58,668 nt of DNA from Burkholderiales bacterium (GTDB taxonomy: Bacteria > Pseudomonadota > Gammaproteobacteria > Burkholderiales > Burkholderiaceae_C), in the NCBI GenBank assembly GCA_016213265.1, contig JACRBA010000043.1, forward strand, positions 1-58,668. The letters are read 5' to 3'. The position numbers and the translations under genes were made by a program. The notes under the pieces were generated by a model. It saw nothing but the letters and a program-made list of their open reading frames with translations. It searched no databases and was not told the origin of the DNA. Below, piece after piece: positions 7,750-15,619 of the stretch (positions within the stretch are counted from its first letter, which is position 1; every line of letters begins with the position of its first letter).

Positions 7750-8943
7750 ATGACCACGGGCGGCGCACCACGGCGCGAAGGCCCCGTTGCGCTGTCGGCG
7801 TTGTTCGACGAGGCGCTGCGGCACCTTGAGCCGAAGGAACCGGCGCAGGGCACGGCGCCGGCCGCCGACGGTTTCCTCTACAGCGGCAACCGCCATGAGA
7901 GCGTGCCGCGCCGACTGTTCCTCGACCGACGCCTGACGCCGCTGGAGCGCAACGCCTGGCAGGTGTTCCGCCTGCAGCTCAACGACGACGGCGTGACCGC
8001 CTTTCCCACCTACGACCAGCTCCGCCCCTATCTGGCGTCCATGCCCTGTGCGGCGCAAGCCTCGCACGAGACCGTGGCGCGCGCCCTGACGCTGCTGCGG
8101 CTGACGCGCTGGCTGAGCCTGGTGCGACGACGGCGCGACCCGAAGACCGGCCGTATCCAAGGCAACCTCTACGTGCTGCACGACGAACCGCTGTCGCCCT
8201 TCGAGGCGATGCAGCTCGATGCCGACTACCTCGGTCTGGTCAGCCAGGCGCTGACCCATGCCGCCAAGGCGGTGCAGATCGTGGGCATGAACACGCTCAA
8301 GGAGATTGCCGAAGACCCGCTGCTCAGCGGCCGCACGCTGCCGACCCGCCTGCAGGTGCTGGCGCAGCGCATGGCGCTGCATGGCTGGACGACGCCAGGT
8401 TATCCACAGGAGGGTGCGGACCACGAATCCGAAGAAGGCCAGGAAGCCCTTCTTCGGAATGCTGCGCGCCCGTCTTCGGAATCCGAAGCAGGGCCGAAAC
8501 CCGCGCCGGACGGCTCTCTTCGGATTCCGAAGGAGGACCGTACAGTACGTAATGATCGTATAAATGAAGTACGTACAGTACCGCGCGCGAGGGCCTTGCA
8601 GAACCTGCGGCTGCCCGAGCGTTTCCTGCGCTTGAAGGACGAGCAGCAGGCCGGCGCGCTGGTGGCGCTGCAGCAGGTGGACGAGACGCAGAGGCAGGCC
8701 GTTCTCGACGAGTGGGCGGCACGCTGCCACAACAGCGCGGTACGCAACCCAGCCGGCTACCTGTTTGGCATCATCCAGAAGGCGATTCGCGGGGAGTTCA
8801 AGGCCTGGGCCGGAGAAAGTGCATCGGCACCGCCAGCGCCCCCGTCACCTGCGCCATCGTCACCGCCGGCATCCCGTGCGGCTGACCCCGAGGTGGCACG
8901 TGCCTACCTGGCGCAGCTCCGAGAAGCCTTGCGTGATCGCTGA
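7750..8943 (+). CDS. STY4528-family pathogenicity-island replication protein
   Basis: This 397-residue protein belongs to the STY4528 family of ICE replication proteins. The first 180 residues contain a winged-helix-like part (TPLERNAWQVFRLQLNDDGV and SHETVARALTLLRLTRWLSL) that resembles plasmid Rep HTH domains. The centre (residues about 215-280) is low in conservation and is encoded by the repeat-rich DNA at 8400-8581. The C-terminus has an LRLPERFL...NPAGYLFGIIQKA segment and a proline-rich tail. The gene ends the alpA operon. Because the repeats resemble an origin, the protein may initiate replication at a site inside its own gene. Confidence 0.8.
   Translation: MTTGGAPRREGPVALSALFDEALRHLEPKEPAQGTAPAADGFLYSGNRHESVPRRLFLDRRLTPLERNAWQVFRLQLNDDGVTAFPTYDQLRPYLASMPCAAQASHETVARALTLLRLTRWLSLVRRRRDPKTGRIQGNLYVLHDEPLSPFEAMQLDADYLGLVSQALTHAAKAVQIVGMNTLKEIAEDPLLSGRTLPTRLQVLAQRMALHGWTTPGYPQEGADHESEEGQEALLRNAARPSSESEAGPKPAPDGSLRIPKEDRTVRNDRINEVRTVPRARALQNLRLPERFLRLKDEQQAGALVALQQVDETQRQAVLDEWAARCHNSAVRNPAGYLFGIIQKAIRGEFKAWAGESASAPPAPPSPAPSSPPASRAADPEVARAYLAQLREALRDR
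8400..8581. other. Candidate intragenic replication origin: DnaA box, iteron-like palindromes, AT-rich inverted repeat
   Basis: Inside the STY4528 gene are, in order: a perfect DnaA box TTATCCACA (8400-8408); an inverted pair GAATCCGAAGAAGG / CCTTCTTCGGAATG (8425-8438, 8448-8461); two palindromes CTTCGGAATCCGAAG (8474-8488) and CTTCGGATTCCGAAG (8518-8532), 44 bp apart; and GTACAGTACGTA / TACGTACAGTAC (8540-8551, 8570-8581), a 12-bp inverted repeat with one mismatch around an 18-bp AT-rich centre. The cluster is unlike the surrounding coding sequence. A partition site for the ParB is the main alternative. Confidence 0.6.
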
Positions 8944-8949
8944 TGTTGA

Positions 8950-8966
8950 CTATCCCCAGGGGATAG
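8950..8966. promoter_or_regulatory. 17-bp palindromic operator, copy 1
   Basis: CTATCCCCAGGGGATAG, a perfect palindrome about a central A, lies six bases after the STY4528 stop and 107 bp before the OST-HTH gene. Copies at 9985 and 11904 are identical. About 12-15 bp downstream, copies 1 and 2 share an ACA..(T/C)TTTCCG / ACA..CCTTCCG block, consistent with a promoter whose -35 region is the palindrome. Confidence 0.7.
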
Positions 8967-9073
8967 CTGGAACAGACATCTTTCCGCCGCGCTCGATTGT
9001 CGCCCGCCGAATGACAGGCGAAACTGTCGCCTGTGAATCAGACGAGGACTGCCACGCACGAGCCCGGCCGACG

Positions 9074-9934
9074 ATGGACATGACGACTTCCCCCGCCACT
9101 AACGCACTGCAACCACTACAGCGAGACGTTCAGCGCTTGCTGGGCATATGCCTGTTGCGCCTTCAACAATACGAGCGCCTCATGAAAGCCATCGTGGCCC
9201 ACCACGAGATTTCAGGCCCGGCGCATTCGCTGGAGGCCATTCGCGCAGCGCGGATTGAAGATGCCGCGACCAAGACCCTGGGCACGTTGGTCGGACAACT
9301 GTTTGGTTCGTATGTCGTCACCGATGGAAATGGCGGCGAGGAGCGCGACGACGATCTTCCCGGCGACGTGATTTCCTTTCGCACGCGCGTGCAACTGAGC
9401 CTATCTGCGCAGGACTACGCCAAAACCCAGGCCGACCTCAAAGACCTGGTATCGCTGCGCAACACCCTGGTGCACCACTTCATCGACCAGCACGATCTAT
9501 GGACCGTGGACGGGTGTCGCGCTGCACAGGACGAACTCGGTTCCGCCTACACGCGCATCGATCAACACTTTGAGCAGCTGCGCGGCTGGGCCGAGCACAT
9601 GGATCAGGCGCGGCGCCTGGCAGCGGAGTTCGTCCAGTCGGATGTGTTCCACGACCTGGTGGTCAATGGCATCGCGCCGGACGGCACGGTGGACTGGCCG
9701 GCCGCCGGCATCGTTCGCGCGCTGCGCGAGGCCGCCGCGCAGTTGGCCGTCGAGGGCTGGACACCCATTGCCGCCGCTGGCCGCTGGATCGCGGACCAGC
9801 ATCCCGAGCAGCTTCCAGCCAAGTACGGCTGCAGCAGTTGGCGGCAGGTGGTGCACGAGTGCCGCCTGTTCGAGCTTCGCTACCGTGAGGTGGAGGGGCA
9901 ACGGGCCGCCTGGTACAGACCTCGCGAGGCATAG
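9074..9934 (+). CDS. LOTUS/OST-HTH domain protein of unknown role
   Basis: This 286-residue protein has a helical N-terminal two-thirds and, at about residues 225-280, a sequence reading WTPIAAAGRWIADQHPEQLP, then KYGCSSWRQVVHECRLFELR. This is the winged-helix OST-HTH (LOTUS) fold known for RNA binding. The residues LKDLVSLRNTLVHHFIDQHD near 120-140 suggest a HEPN-like or helical bundle module. ICEclc has an ORF in this place just before inrR. The ATG at 9074 fits the family start; in-frame sequence upstream crosses the palindrome and is unlikely to be translated. It may be transcribed on its own from the palindrome promoter. Confidence 0.7.
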   Translation: MDMTTSPATNALQPLQRDVQRLLGICLLRLQQYERLMKAIVAHHEISGPAHSLEAIRAARIEDAATKTLGTLVGQLFGSYVVTDGNGGEERDDDLPGDVISFRTRVQLSLSAQDYAKTQADLKDLVSLRNTLVHHFIDQHDLWTVDGCRAAQDELGSAYTRIDQHFEQLRGWAEHMDQARRLAAEFVQSDVFHDLVVNGIAPDGTVDWPAAGIVRALREAAAQLAVEGWTPIAAAGRWIADQHPEQLPAKYGCSSWRQVVHECRLFELRYREVEGQRAAWYRPREA

Positions 9935-9984
9935 CCCCGCGACGCGGTCTCACCTCCGCGCGAGTCGCGAACGACTCCGCCGAG

Positions 9985-10001
9985 CTATCCCCAGGGGATA
10001 G
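9985..10001. promoter_or_regulatory. 17-bp palindromic operator, copy 2
   Basis: This is an exact second copy of CTATCCCCAGGGGATAG, 121 bp before the PFL_4669/InrR-like gene. In ICEclc the corresponding promoter (PinR) is one of the bistably active promoters. Downstream, the pair AAACCGGGCGCG...GCGGTTT (about 10028-10060) adds a second, looser inverted repeat. Confidence 0.7.
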
Positions 10002-10122
10002 CCGGCACACACAGCCTTCCGTGCGGAACAAACCGGGCGCGCATGGGCTGCGGTTTGTTGACTGACAGCCTTCCGGCCGATGCCGATGCTGGCGACTCGC
10101 CCCTTCACCGCGAGTCGCTCCA

Positions 10123-10911
10123 ATGGCCAACGAACGCACAGAACCCCTGCAACTGAATCTCGGATCGTTGCGCAGCGCGATGTCGCTGACGCTGCACACG
10201 CACCACGCTTCGCGCATCTGGCACGGCCGCGCGCCGACCGAGGGGCGCCCCGGCATCATCGGTCTCAACGGCTTCATCGGCGCCATGAACAAGATGAAGC
10301 GCGGCGCCGAGCAGGACGACCCGTACTCGGATTGGTGGATGTTGCGGATCGAGGACAAGCTCGCCGAGACCAAGACCCGCCTGCAGACCCTGCGCGAACA
10401 GGTCGACCAGGCCCTGGCCGACGTGCCACCGGCGCTGTCGCTGGGCGAGAACATGAATGTGCAGCCGGTGAAGCTGCCTCTGTTCGTGAATGCACAGCTC
10501 GGCTTCATGGCGGTGTACCTGCTGGCTGACTACGACGACCTGGCGCGCAAACTCATCCTGGCGCACCACACGGCGCTGATCGACCGCAGCACCTTGGAGC
10601 GCTGGCTCAATGATGGCGCGCACGCGCTGCGCAGCCTGTTCTCGCTCGCCCAGCAGTACCGCTACTCGGGCACGACGCGCGACGACTTCGCGGCGAAGAA
10701 CGCCGCGGCGCGAGCGGCGCTGGAGAAGTTCGGCGAGCTGCCGCAAGACGTGCTGGAAGGCACGCGCCGCTCGCGCTTCGCGCCACCGATCGCGCGGCGG
10801 ACGACCAAGCCCGGCACGCCGCCTGCTGCGCCCGCCATTGAGCCCGATGCGCCGGCTCACACGGATGGCGCAGCCAATCCAGCGACGGGTAATGAGGGTA
10901 CTTACGCATGA
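10123..10911 (+). CDS. inrR: PFL_4669-family ICE protein (InrR position)
   Basis: This 262-residue protein belongs to TIGR03761 (PFL_4669 family), seen only in ICEs of this type. It has conserved blocks LTLHTHHASRIWHGR, PGIIGLNGF and NMNVQPVKLPLFVNAQL, a helical middle and a disordered proline/alanine tail after residue 220. In ICEclc the gene between an OST-HTH-type ORF and ssb is inrR, required for full integrase expression. I assign it by this position. It shares a four-base ATGA overlap with the next gene, so inrR-DUF3158-ssb form one operon behind palindrome copy 2. Confidence 0.7.
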   Translation: MANERTEPLQLNLGSLRSAMSLTLHTHHASRIWHGRAPTEGRPGIIGLNGFIGAMNKMKRGAEQDDPYSDWWMLRIEDKLAETKTRLQTLREQVDQALADVPPALSLGENMNVQPVKLPLFVNAQLGFMAVYLLADYDDLARKLILAHHTALIDRSTLERWLNDGAHALRSLFSLAQQYRYSGTTRDDFAAKNAAARAALEKFGELPQDVLEGTRRSRFAPPIARRTTKPGTPPAAPAIEPDAPAHTDGAANPATGNEGTYA

Positions 10912-11456
10912 CGGCATCGCCCCCCATCAGTCACTCCACGCGCTTCGTGACGCTGGAACAGGCGGACTTCCAGCGGCTGGAACACGCAGGCTACCTAAAA
11001 GGCCTTTTACAGCCTTTTAAGGGTAAGGGGAGTCTGGAGACCTGGGCCAGCCAGTGCGCAGCGCTGCGCGACGACGTGATTGGCCTGGCGCAGCGGCGTG
11101 TGCTGCCCCAGGCACGCGCCTACCCCTTCAGCCTGCTCGACGTGCAACTGGCCCAGCAGGCCACTGGCGCAGGGACGACCTTCCTGCGCTGGCGCAACCT
11201 CGACCGTTCCTCCATGGGCGTGGCGTTGTGGGAGGCCCTGCTGGCCAACCCCGCGACGCCGGCCTCGCTGATCGACGAGCTGTACGCGATCGAACTGCAG
11301 CGCATCGTGCTGAACATGCAGATCAGCCTGACCCACAGCATCGCTCGCCAAGCCCTGGAATGCGCCAGCAAGGCCGCCCAGGCCGAAGCGGCTTACCTGC
11401 GGCGTGTCCACGGGCATACCGCGGCCGTTCCACCCACCACCAAGGAGTCACCATGA
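10908..11456 (+). CDS. DUF3158 family protein
   Basis: This 182-residue protein of the DUF3158 family occurs between PFL_4669 and SSB in these elements. It is mostly helical, with the characteristic start FVTLEQADFQRLEHAGYLKG and a C-terminal amphipathic helix (SIARQALECASKAAQAEAAY). Function is unknown. The gene overlaps its neighbours by four bases on each side (ATGA), implying coupled translation and possibly a role with SSB during single-strand transfer or replication. Confidence 0.8.
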   Translation: MTASPPISHSTRFVTLEQADFQRLEHAGYLKGLLQPFKGKGSLETWASQCAALRDDVIGLAQRRVLPQARAYPFSLLDVQLAQQATGAGTTFLRWRNLDRSSMGVALWEALLANPATPASLIDELYAIELQRIVLNMQISLTHSIARQALECASKAAQAEAAYLRRVHGHTAAVPPTTKESP

Positions 11457-11836
11457 GCACGCACTTCGTCGGCGAGGGCAACATCGGTTCTGCGCCGGAC
11501 TACCGCGAGTTTCCGAACGGCAACGACGAGCCGCGCCGGCTGCTTCGCCTGAACGTCTACTTCGACAACCCGATCCCGAAGAAGGACGGCGAGTACGAAG
11601 ATCGCGGCGGCTTCTGGGCGCCCGTGGAGCTGTGGCACCGCGACGCCGAGCACTGGAAGACGCTGTACCAGAAAGGTATGCGGGTGCTGGTCGAGGGCCG
11701 CACCGTGCGCGACGAATGGGAGGACGCCGACGAGAACGAGCGCGTGACGTTCAAGGTCGAGGCGCGGCGCGTGGGCATCCTGCCGTACCGCATCGAGTCG
11801 GTGGCGCTCAGCACCAAGCCGGCCGGCGGACAGTAA
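11453..11836 (+). CDS. ssb: Single-stranded DNA-binding protein of ICE type
   Basis: This 127-residue OB-fold protein binds single-stranded DNA. Recognisable blocks are EGNIGSAPDYREFPNGNDEP, LLRLNVYFDNPIPKKDG, GGFWAPVELWHRDAEHW and GMRVLVEGRTVRDEWED, all in SSB order. Unlike chromosomal SSB it lacks the long glycine-rich linker and acidic DDDIPF tip, ending shortly after the OB fold. CAAGGAG precedes the ATG. It probably protects the transferred strand or the rolling-circle intermediate in transfer-competent cells. Confidence 0.88.
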   Translation: MSTHFVGEGNIGSAPDYREFPNGNDEPRRLLRLNVYFDNPIPKKDGEYEDRGGFWAPVELWHRDAEHWKTLYQKGMRVLVEGRTVRDEWEDADENERVTFKVEARRVGILPYRIESVALSTKPAGGQ

Positions 11837-11900
11837 TTCGCCCATCGCCGTTCCCCCGAGGGCGGCTGTAGCAACCGACATACGCCCGCGATGCACCAGC

Positions 11901-11923
11901 GAGCTATCCCCAGGGGATAGCTC
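11901..11923. promoter_or_regulatory. 17-bp palindromic operator, copy 3 (extended to 23 bp)
   Basis: The third exact copy of CTATCCCCAGGGGATAG (11904-11920) is here flanked by GAG and CTC, giving a perfect 23-bp palindrome. It sits in the 294-bp gap between ssb and topB, 207 bp before the topB start. Apart from it I see no other feature in this gap except the Shine-Dalgarno CAAGGAGG before 12131. Confidence 0.7.
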
Positions 11924-12130
11924 CAAGGTCGTCCACGGAGTTCCAGCCGCCCTCCCGAAACGACGCTCTTGCTGTGCCAGCTCCTGCGGTCTATGCACAC
12001 CGCTGCGGCAACGGGCCGCCTGCCGATCACAAAGCGGTGTCTGCATCAATCGGCTTCCTTGCTGCCGGCATCTCCTGGCCCCGCCAAGCTGACGCCCATC
12101 CGATGAACCGCACATTTCCAAGGAGGCTTC

Positions 12131-14146
12131 ATGCGCGTGTTCCTGTGCGAGAAGCCGTCCCAGGGCAAGGACATCGCCCGTGTGCTGGGTGCCGTTCAAC
12201 GCGGCAACGGCTGCTACAGCGGCGCGGGTGTCGTCGTGACCTGGTGCATCGGTCATCTGGTGGAGGCGGTTCCGCCCGAAGGCTACGGCGAGCAATACAA
12301 GCGCTGGGCCATCGAGCAACTGCCCATTCTTCCCGAGCGTTGGCGTGTCGAGCCCAAGGCGGCGACCGCAGCGCAATTCAAGGTCGTGCAGCAGCTCGTC
12401 GCCAAGGCGGGCGAGCTGGTGATAGCGACCGACGCCGACCGCGAGGGCGAGATGATCGCCCGCGAGATCATCGACCTGTGCGGCTACCGCGGGCCGATTC
12501 AGCGCCTGTGGCTGTCGGCGCTCAACGATGCGTCGATCCGCAAAGCGCTGCGTGCGCTCAAGCCGTCCGCCGAGACGCTGCCGCTGTATTTCTCCGCACT
12601 CGCCCGATCGCGCGCCGACTGGCTGATCGGGATGAACTTGAGCCGCTTGTTCACACTGCTGGGGCGTCAGGCCGGCTATACGGGCGTGCTGTCGGTGGGG
12701 CGCGTGCAGACGCCGACGCTGAAGTTGGTCGTGGATCGTGATCGCGAGATCGCGCGATTCGTCTCCATGCCGTATTGGGCCGTGGATGTGCTGCTATCCC
12801 ATGCCGGCCAATCCTTCACCGCGAGCTGGATACCGCCCGAAGGCAGCACGGATGCAGCGGGTCGCTGCCTTCAGCAGCCGGTGGCGCAGCAGGCTGCGGA
12901 TCGCATTCGCGCGGCACGCGATGCGCAGGTCGTGTCGGTGGACACCGAGCGCGTGCGCGAGGCACCGCCGCTGCCGTTCGACCTGGGCACGCTGCAGGAG
13001 GTGTGCTCCAAGCAGTTGGGCCTCGACGTGCAGGAGACGCTGGACATTGCCCAGGCGCTGTACGAGACGCACAAGGCGACAACGTACCCGCGCTCCGATT
13101 CGGGCTACCTGCCCGAGAGCATGCTGGCCGAGGTGCCGACCGTACTCGACAGCCTGGTCAAGACCGACCCCAGCCTGCGGCCGCTGATCGAGCGCCTGGA
13201 TCGCCAACAGCGTTCGCGTGCGTGGAACGACGGCAAGGTGTCGGCTCACCACGGCATCATCCCGACGCTGGAGCCCGCCAACCTGTCGGCCATGAACGAG
13301 AAGGAGCTGGCCGTCTACCGGCTGATCCGCGCCCATTACCTCGCGCAGTTCCTCCCGCACCATGAGTTCGACCGGACGGTGGCGCAGTTCTCGTGCGGCA
13401 GTCAGTCGCTGGCGGCCGTGGGCAAGCAGATCGCCGTCATCGGCTGGCGTGAGGTGCTGGCGACGCCAGGGCCGGACGATGCCGATGGCGAGGATGCGCA
13501 GCGCAGCCAGGTGCTGCCCGCCCTGCATGCGGGCCTGTCCTGCCCGGTCGGAAAGGTGGATCTCAAGGCGCTGAAGACGCTGCCGCCCAAACCCTACACG
13601 CAGGGCGAGCTGATCAAGGCTATGAAGACCGTCGCCAAGTTCGTGACCGACCCGCGCCTGAAACAGAAGCTGCGAGATACCACCGGCATCGGCACCGAGG
13701 CGACACGCGCCAACATCATCAACGGTCTGATCGGTCGCGGCTACCTGGTCAAGAAAGGCCGTGCCGTCCGCGCTTCCGACGCGGCATTCACGCTTATCGA
13801 CGCGGTGCCCTCGGCCATCGCCGACCCCGGCACCACGGCGGTGTGGGAGCAGGCGCTCGACATGATCGAGGCCGGCCAGATGGCGCTGGACACCTTCATC
13901 GAGAAGCAGTCCGTGTGGCTCGGCCAGCTCGTGCAGCAGTATCGCGGCGCAACGCTCTCGCTCAAGCTGCCGCCGGCGCCGGCCTGCCCGCAGTGCGGCG
14001 CACCGATGCAGCAGCGCACGGGCAAGAGCGGCGCGTTCTGGTCCTGCTCGCGCTACCCGGACTGCAAGGGCACGTTGCCGATCGAGTCCCCGACGGGCCG
14101 GCGCAGCGCACCGCGCAAGCGGCGCGCTGCCTCCAAGGCGTCCTGA
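12131..14146 (+). CDS. topB: DNA topoisomerase III
   Basis: This 671-residue type IA topoisomerase has an N-terminal TOPRIM domain (FLCEKPSQGKDIARVLG; acidic triad in ATDADREGE, residues 101-105) and the SVGRVQTPTLKLV motif near residue 190. The catalytic tyrosine is Tyr319 in TTYPRSD. A single C4 zinc ribbon sits at about residues 617-645 (CPQCGAP...CSRYPDC), followed by a basic tail. It relaxes or decatenates DNA by single-strand passage and is a standard member of ICEclc/PAGI-2 elements. It is probably used in replication or separation of the excised circle. CAAGGAGG precedes the ATG. Palindrome copy 3 upstream suggests co-regulation with the inrR operon. Confidence 0.93.
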   Translation: MRVFLCEKPSQGKDIARVLGAVQRGNGCYSGAGVVVTWCIGHLVEAVPPEGYGEQYKRWAIEQLPILPERWRVEPKAATAAQFKVVQQLVAKAGELVIATDADREGEMIAREIIDLCGYRGPIQRLWLSALNDASIRKALRALKPSAETLPLYFSALARSRADWLIGMNLSRLFTLLGRQAGYTGVLSVGRVQTPTLKLVVDRDREIARFVSMPYWAVDVLLSHAGQSFTASWIPPEGSTDAAGRCLQQPVAQQAADRIRAARDAQVVSVDTERVREAPPLPFDLGTLQEVCSKQLGLDVQETLDIAQALYETHKATTYPRSDSGYLPESMLAEVPTVLDSLVKTDPSLRPLIERLDRQQRSRAWNDGKVSAHHGIIPTLEPANLSAMNEKELAVYRLIRAHYLAQFLPHHEFDRTVAQFSCGSQSLAAVGKQIAVIGWREVLATPGPDDADGEDAQRSQVLPALHAGLSCPVGKVDLKALKTLPPKPYTQGELIKAMKTVAKFVTDPRLKQKLRDTTGIGTEATRANIINGLIGRGYLVKKGRAVRASDAAFTLIDAVPSAIADPGTTAVWEQALDMIEAGQMALDTFIEKQSVWLGQLVQQYRGATLSLKLPPAPACPQCGAPMQQRTGKSGAFWSCSRYPDCKGTLPIESPTGRRSAPRKRRAASKAS

Positions 14147-14179
14147 TCCTCGCTTCCCCCTGCCGCGCCGGCCACTTCA

Positions 14180-14700
14180 CTGGCGGCGAGGCAAACGTCC
14201 CGCACCGCGCGGGACTCCAAAGCGCGCGTCTCCTTCTGCAACGGTGTGCGCGCCCCGTCTGCCCGCCATCGGGCGACAGGGCGAGAAGGTCATTGCTCCA
14301 CGAATCGCGCCCGCCGCCATTCCCTTGATCGGTGTGCCTTGCCTCGGTCATGAGGGGCTTCCTGACGCCTTGCCGCCGCGCGAGCCGTGAGGAGGCCCCT
14401 TGGGCCGAGGGTATTCCGTGCCGGTGCCCGCCGGCGGAACAACGGGCTCCCTTTGTGTGTGGATGCACGCCAGAGGTTTCCGGCCCCAGCCACGAAACGG
14501 GCCGGGTGCGATTGCTGACGCAGCGAACGGCTTTGACGACGGCCCGCGCTGACGCAGCCCACAGGTGGTTCTCCTTCCTCTCCAGCCGAAGGCCCGCGTG
14601 GCCTTCGGCGCCCTGGTCCTTGCCTTGTCCCGTGACGCGGGCCTGCCCTAAAGCGGGCCGTCCGCGATTCGGTTTTCCCTGCGACGACAGCCATGCTTCG
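14180..14700 (+). other. Gene-free, hairpin-rich stretch after topB
   Basis: About 520 bp have no credible gene. They contain strong inverted repeats: GGGGCTTCCTGAC / GTGAGGAGGCCCC (14354-14366, 14387-14399), CCGAAGGCC / GGCCTTCGG with a five-base loop (14586-14608), and a direct repeat GCTGACGCAGC (about 14515 and 14551). It leads straight into the first radC-motif-like RNA. It may be a long structured RNA or leader, or the debris of a lost gene. Confidence 0.4.
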
Positions 14701-14715
14701 CGCCCATCCTCACGC

Positions 14716-14851
14716 CATGCGTTGCTGACAGTCGTCAGCGGCATGCCCTGGCAGTCTCGGTCTTCAAGACTGCAACGCGGTTCGCCGCGTTGACCGATCC
14801 AGTCCGCTTCGCATCGCCCACCGCGGACGCTCGCCGGCCTGGCGACGATGC
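14716..14851 (+). ncRNA. radC-motif-like structured RNA, copy 1
   Basis: Four hairpins occur in order: GCTGAC-agtc-GTCAGC (about 14724-14739); CAACGCGG-TTCG-CCGCGTTG (14773-14792), a stable UUCG-capped stem; GTCCGC...GCGGAC (about 14802-14827); and TCGCC...GGCGA. Between hairpins 1 and 2 is the conserved linker CATGCC..GGCAG...TCTTCAAGACTGC. Copies at about 16655, 18170 and 50098 share the linker, while their stems differ by paired changes. The radC motif of published RNA surveys precedes genes of mobile elements like these. The match is from memory. Confidence 0.65.
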
Positions 14852-14867
14852 ACTTTTCTCAACCACC

Positions 14868-14907
14868 CGAGGGGAACCCATCCCCTGCGGGATGCGTGCT
14901 CCCCGAC
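14868..14907 (+). promoter_or_regulatory. Leader hairpin before the 14925 gene
   Basis: CATCCC-CTGC-GGGATG is nested inside GGGGAAC...GTGCTCCCC. It ends about 20 bases before the ATG, next to the AAGGAG ribosome binding site. It belongs to the series of leader hairpins in this gene run. Confidence 0.5.
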
Positions 14908-14924
14908 CCACCAAGGAGCACGGC

Positions 14925-15161
14925 ATGTCTGAACCTTCCGCATCTTCCTCTGCAACCGCAGTGCGCAGCGGTGCGCTGGCGCTGGCCTGGACCGGCAAGC
15001 GTTTGCCGCTACAGGTGCTGCGCAGCGCGGCCGGCCACTACATCGGCACGCAAGACGACGAAGGCCCGGTATCGCGGGAGTCCGTCGAGTATTTCCCGAA
15101 CCACCTCGCAGCACAGCGCGCCCTGGATACCCATGCCTGGACACAGCGCGCTCACCCCTGA
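14925..15161 (+). CDS. Small ICE-conserved hypothetical protein
   Basis: This 78-residue protein begins at 14925 with AAGGAG ten bases ahead; the open frame upstream runs through the structured RNA and is not expected to be translated. The segment SGALALAWTGKRLPLQVLRS, then AAGHYIGTQDDEGPVSRESVEYF, is compact and could be a small beta-rich domain. No family recognised. The gene follows radC-motif-like RNA copy 1 and its own leader hairpin. Confidence 0.65.
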   Translation: MSEPSASSSATAVRSGALALAWTGKRLPLQVLRSAAGHYIGTQDDEGPVSRESVEYFPNHLAAQRALDTHAWTQRAHP

Positions 15162-15186
15162 TTCCCACCCTTCAAGGAGTTCTCTC

Positions 15187-15579
15187 ATGAATCTGTCTTT
15201 ACCCGAAGACGTGCTCGATCAGATGGCGCTGGAACAGGCGCACTTCGACGCTGCACCGCAGGCCTTCTTCGAGGCCTGGAAGCGCGGCGCGCAGATCGCC
15301 GGCCACGAGTGGTTCGGCGACGGCACACGCGAAGGTCTGCAGCGTGCCACCACCAAGTGGGACCTGCGGCCCAACATGCTGATGCTCAACGACGCCCTGG
15401 GTGTGCTGAGCAGCGGTCAACGCATGTTCCTGTCCGCGATGGTGAGCTTCTACAACTCCCGCGAGGGCGGCGCGATGCTCAAGCGTTGCGGCTTCGAGGG
15501 GCTGTCCGACTTCGGCGGCCTCGATCTGGAACGGCGCCAGGTCATCGCCGACCTCACGCTGCACTACAACGGCTGGTGA
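15187..15579 (+). CDS. ICE-conserved hypothetical protein
   Basis: This 130-residue acidic, helical protein (LPEDVLDQMALEQAHFDAAP..., ...LSSGQRMFLSAMVSFYNSRE...) has no family I recognise. AAGGAG lies ahead of the ATG. It starts 25 bases after the preceding small gene, so the two are probably co-transcribed. Such short soluble proteins are a constant of this part of PAGI-2-like elements. Confidence 0.7.
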   Translation: MNLSLPEDVLDQMALEQAHFDAAPQAFFEAWKRGAQIAGHEWFGDGTREGLQRATTKWDLRPNMLMLNDALGVLSSGQRMFLSAMVSFYNSREGGAMLKRCGFEGLSDFGGLDLERRQVIADLTLHYNGW

Positions 15580-15619
15580 GCCGCGCCTGGCAACCCACCG
15601 TTCTTTCATCCCACCCCAC

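Noticed and set aside
8425..8532. CRISPR-like spaced repeats
   Set aside because: Only two full palindromes plus half-sites inside a coding frame, with no uniform spacers and no cas genes anywhere in the window; better explained as protein-binding repeats.
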